The position numbers and the translations under genes are program-made. From positions 66,063-99,467 of the forward strand of contig BMAT01009677.1 of NCBI GenBank assembly GCA_019649035.1: a DNA stretch of 33,405 nucleotides, given 5' to 3'. The stretch comes from Elysia marginata (Eukaryota > Mollusca > Gastropoda > Plakobranchidae). Below the pieces are notes generated by a model. The model was not told the origin of the DNA, ran no database searches, and saw only the letters and a list, made by a program, of their open reading frames with translations. Within the stretch, counting starts at the first letter, position 1, and the number at the start of each line of letters is the position of its first letter. Of this stretch, positions 31,882-33,405 are shown in pieces.

Positions 31882-32225
31882 CGAATCGAGAAATATAAAT
31901 CATTTATACAACAATGAAAGTAACTTCTCTGCTCTGGATCAAGATTCTAGATTATCCTGGATATTGAAGTGATCTGTGGAAAGGTAGAGCGAGGCTGCGC
32001 AATCTAGACTATTGAAGTGCATGGGTCTGATTAATTTAGCGTTGAAAAGGGAATCGAAAAGCATAATCCATAAAACAATGAAATTAAATTCTCGGCTCTA
32101 GGTCTAGATTATCCTGGATATTGAATTGATCTGTGAAAAGGTTGGCATGGGCTACGCAATCTAGATTATTAAATCTAAAGTGCATAGATCTACATCTAGA
32201 TTTAGCTTTAAAAAGGCTAACCGCG
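31882..32225. repeat. Tandem duplication, two diverged units of about 160-170 bp
   Basis: Copy 1 (31882-32050) and copy 2 (32051-32225) share GAATCGA, ACAATGAAA, TAGATTATCCTGGATATTGA (31949 and 32106), GTGATCTGTG/TTGATCTGTG and GCGCAATCTAGA/ACGCAATCTAGA in the same order at spacing of about 157-169 bp. Both are rich in CTAGAT words. Confidence 0.8.
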
Positions 32226-32233
32226 ATCAATGC

Positions 32234-32256
32234 ATCTAGACTAGATCTAGATCTAT
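32234..32256. repeat. (TAGATC)n short array
   Basis: Four near-tandem CTAGAT units immediately left of the mariner-type terminus. The same word is scattered at 2354, 28850 and in the tandem duplication. Confidence 0.7.
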
Positions 32257-32267
32257 ATATCGGTTGT

Positions 32268-33405
32268 CCCCCCAAAAACGTCCCCAACTATTGAGTGCTA
32301 TATCTCTACAAGTCTTTGGCCCATTACTGCAATATGAAGCCATATATCAACAAAATCCGTTATAAATAACGAAACGGCAGATGTTTAAAAAAGTTACCGA
32401 AAACACGCATTGACTTTCGCATCAAAGCTGTTTGCAATCCGCGCTGCGCACCCATAAATCAGCCAGTAAAATAGTACCCGAATACAGATAAGGAGAAGCA
32501 CTGTATAAATTAAAGGCCTTTAAACGAATTTATGCTAGCAGAAAAACGGAAAGTGTGAAAGAGAAAAGACGCCTTCGACCTCAGACCTTTCTGAACAGAT
32601 TTACCGATGAAGATGTTAAGCAAATGAAAAAAATCACTCTACAGATTGCAAAAATAGACAAAATGAGGTTGTCTACGGAAGAAAAGTCCGTCATCCTTCT
32701 ACAACGGCTTTGCCACGAAACAAATGGGTTTTCGCAGAAAGTCATGGTTTCTGCTGGCGTGTACTGGAATGATAAAAACCGAGATTTTTTCCTTGATACG
32801 AAAACTACCACGGTCAATTAGGAGAATTACATCTCTATGATTAAAAAAACTCCTCATGTCACGAACTTTATCCTAAAGGTGACTTTATTCTGCAACAAGA
32901 CGGTGCCACTTTGCACACAATCGTGCAACCCAACAATTCTCATAGATCAAGGAGTGGATATACCAAAGATGACTGGTCACTTCAATATCCAGATTTCAAT
33001 CCGATGGGCTATGCCATGCGGGACTCGCTTGCGTAGAAGGTCTACATGGGACGGTCGATTCCCTTCACTGAAGACAAGATGAAAGCAAATATAAAGGAGA
33101 TATTGTGGAAGTGAGAAAGTTGATTGCAACATGGCACAAAAGTTAGAGCTGTTTTTCAGGTAGAAGGAGTTTCTACAGATCCATTGAAAAACCTATTACA
33201 CTGTAGTTCATGGACTGTTTTTTTACACCTGAGGTGCGTGTTACCTAGAATCAAATAACTTTTAAAGCAATGATAAAGCCAGAAGCTTAAAACTTCACAC
33301 ATGTTGGCATGAGGAATTTGTCGTACTGTATGTGTGTATTTTCATGTAAATACATTAAAGAGGTATGAAGTGATAGGGTGACAGAGTTGAGGACATTTGG
33401 GGGGG
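32268..33405 (+). mobile_element. Tc1/mariner-type DNA transposon, defective, running to the window end
   Basis: Left end CCCCCCAAAAACGTCCCCAA (32268) and the inverted sequence at the right edge, CCCCCCAAATGTCCTCAACT read on the minus strand (to about 33405), form terminal inverted repeats around a transposase remnant. The right end coincides with the window edge, so the true terminus and TA target duplication cannot be checked. At about 1.14 kb it is close to the usual mariner length. Confidence 0.7.
32492..33201 (+). pseudogene. Tc1/mariner-type transposase pseudogene
   Basis: Block one (32492-32821) reads FKRIYASRK, RRLRPQTFLNRFTDEDVKQM and FSQKVMVSAGVYWND, then FFLDTKTTTVN and a stop. 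After a frame slip, GDFILQQDGATLHT carries the second catalytic Asp (32899-32901), then DDWSLQYPDFNPMGYAMRD. The third acidic residue expected after NPM is Gly (33007-33009). Spacing is 35 codons. The rest reads KVYMGRSIPFTEDKMKANIK and, after another slip, VRAVFQVEGVSTDPLKNLL, the usual C-terminus. The first catalytic Asp region is also altered, and no N-terminal helix-turn-helix domain is visible. It cannot encode active enzyme. Confidence 0.85.

Overview
This window reads as AT-rich nuclear DNA from a metazoan, most likely a lophotrochozoan and plausibly a gastropod mollusc. The evidence is: no operons or long ORFs; dense (TCTA)n, (GA)n and (TAC)n microsatellites; repeated TAGATCTA-type words; and a mixed load of decayed transposons (RTE-like LINE, RNase H-bearing LINE, CR1/L2-like remnant, Penelope-like GIY-YIG, piggyBac-type MITE, Tc1/mariner). 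The species-level placement is inference. I recognise no complete host gene.

Layout. 1-4.9 kb: non-coding, with (GA)18, a short hairpin and one candidate first coding exon (2478-2618). 4.87-7.12 kb: a 5'-truncated, frameshifted RTE-type LINE on the + strand, interrupted by the 3' end of a second LINE in the opposite orientation, with an 11-bp target-site duplication around the insertion. 8.06-9.03 kb: the C-terminal GIY-YIG module of a Penelope-like element between (TCTA)n arrays, followed by a 66-nt pre-miRNA-like hairpin. 11.3-12.2 kb: a LINE/SINE 3' terminus and a large GA-rich tract. 12.5 kb: a perfect X-box-like palindrome. 14.0-15.4 kb: a CR1/L2-like C-terminal remnant (+) and an RNase H domain from an I/jockey-type LINE (-). 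15.56-17.06 kb: a minisatellite, a CpG-rich patch with a candidate two-exon gene start, and a (TAC)n array. 19.6-24.3 kb: a second LINE/SINE 3' end, more GA/GACA/GATA arrays and a small inverted-repeat element. 25.37-25.80 kb: a piggyBac-type MITE with three palindromic subterminal motifs. 26.5 kb: an unexplained 83-codon open frame. 28.78-28.93 kb: a foldback element with 50-nt arms. 31.9-33.4 kb: a roughly 160-bp tandem duplication next to a defective mariner-type element that runs off the window end.

No element looks autonomous. The recognisable catalytic motifs are visibly broken (RT YADD to PAYD, RNase H Asp to His, transposase third Asp to Gly). The least explained items are the candidate exons, the X-box, the foldback elements and the 26.5 kb open frame.
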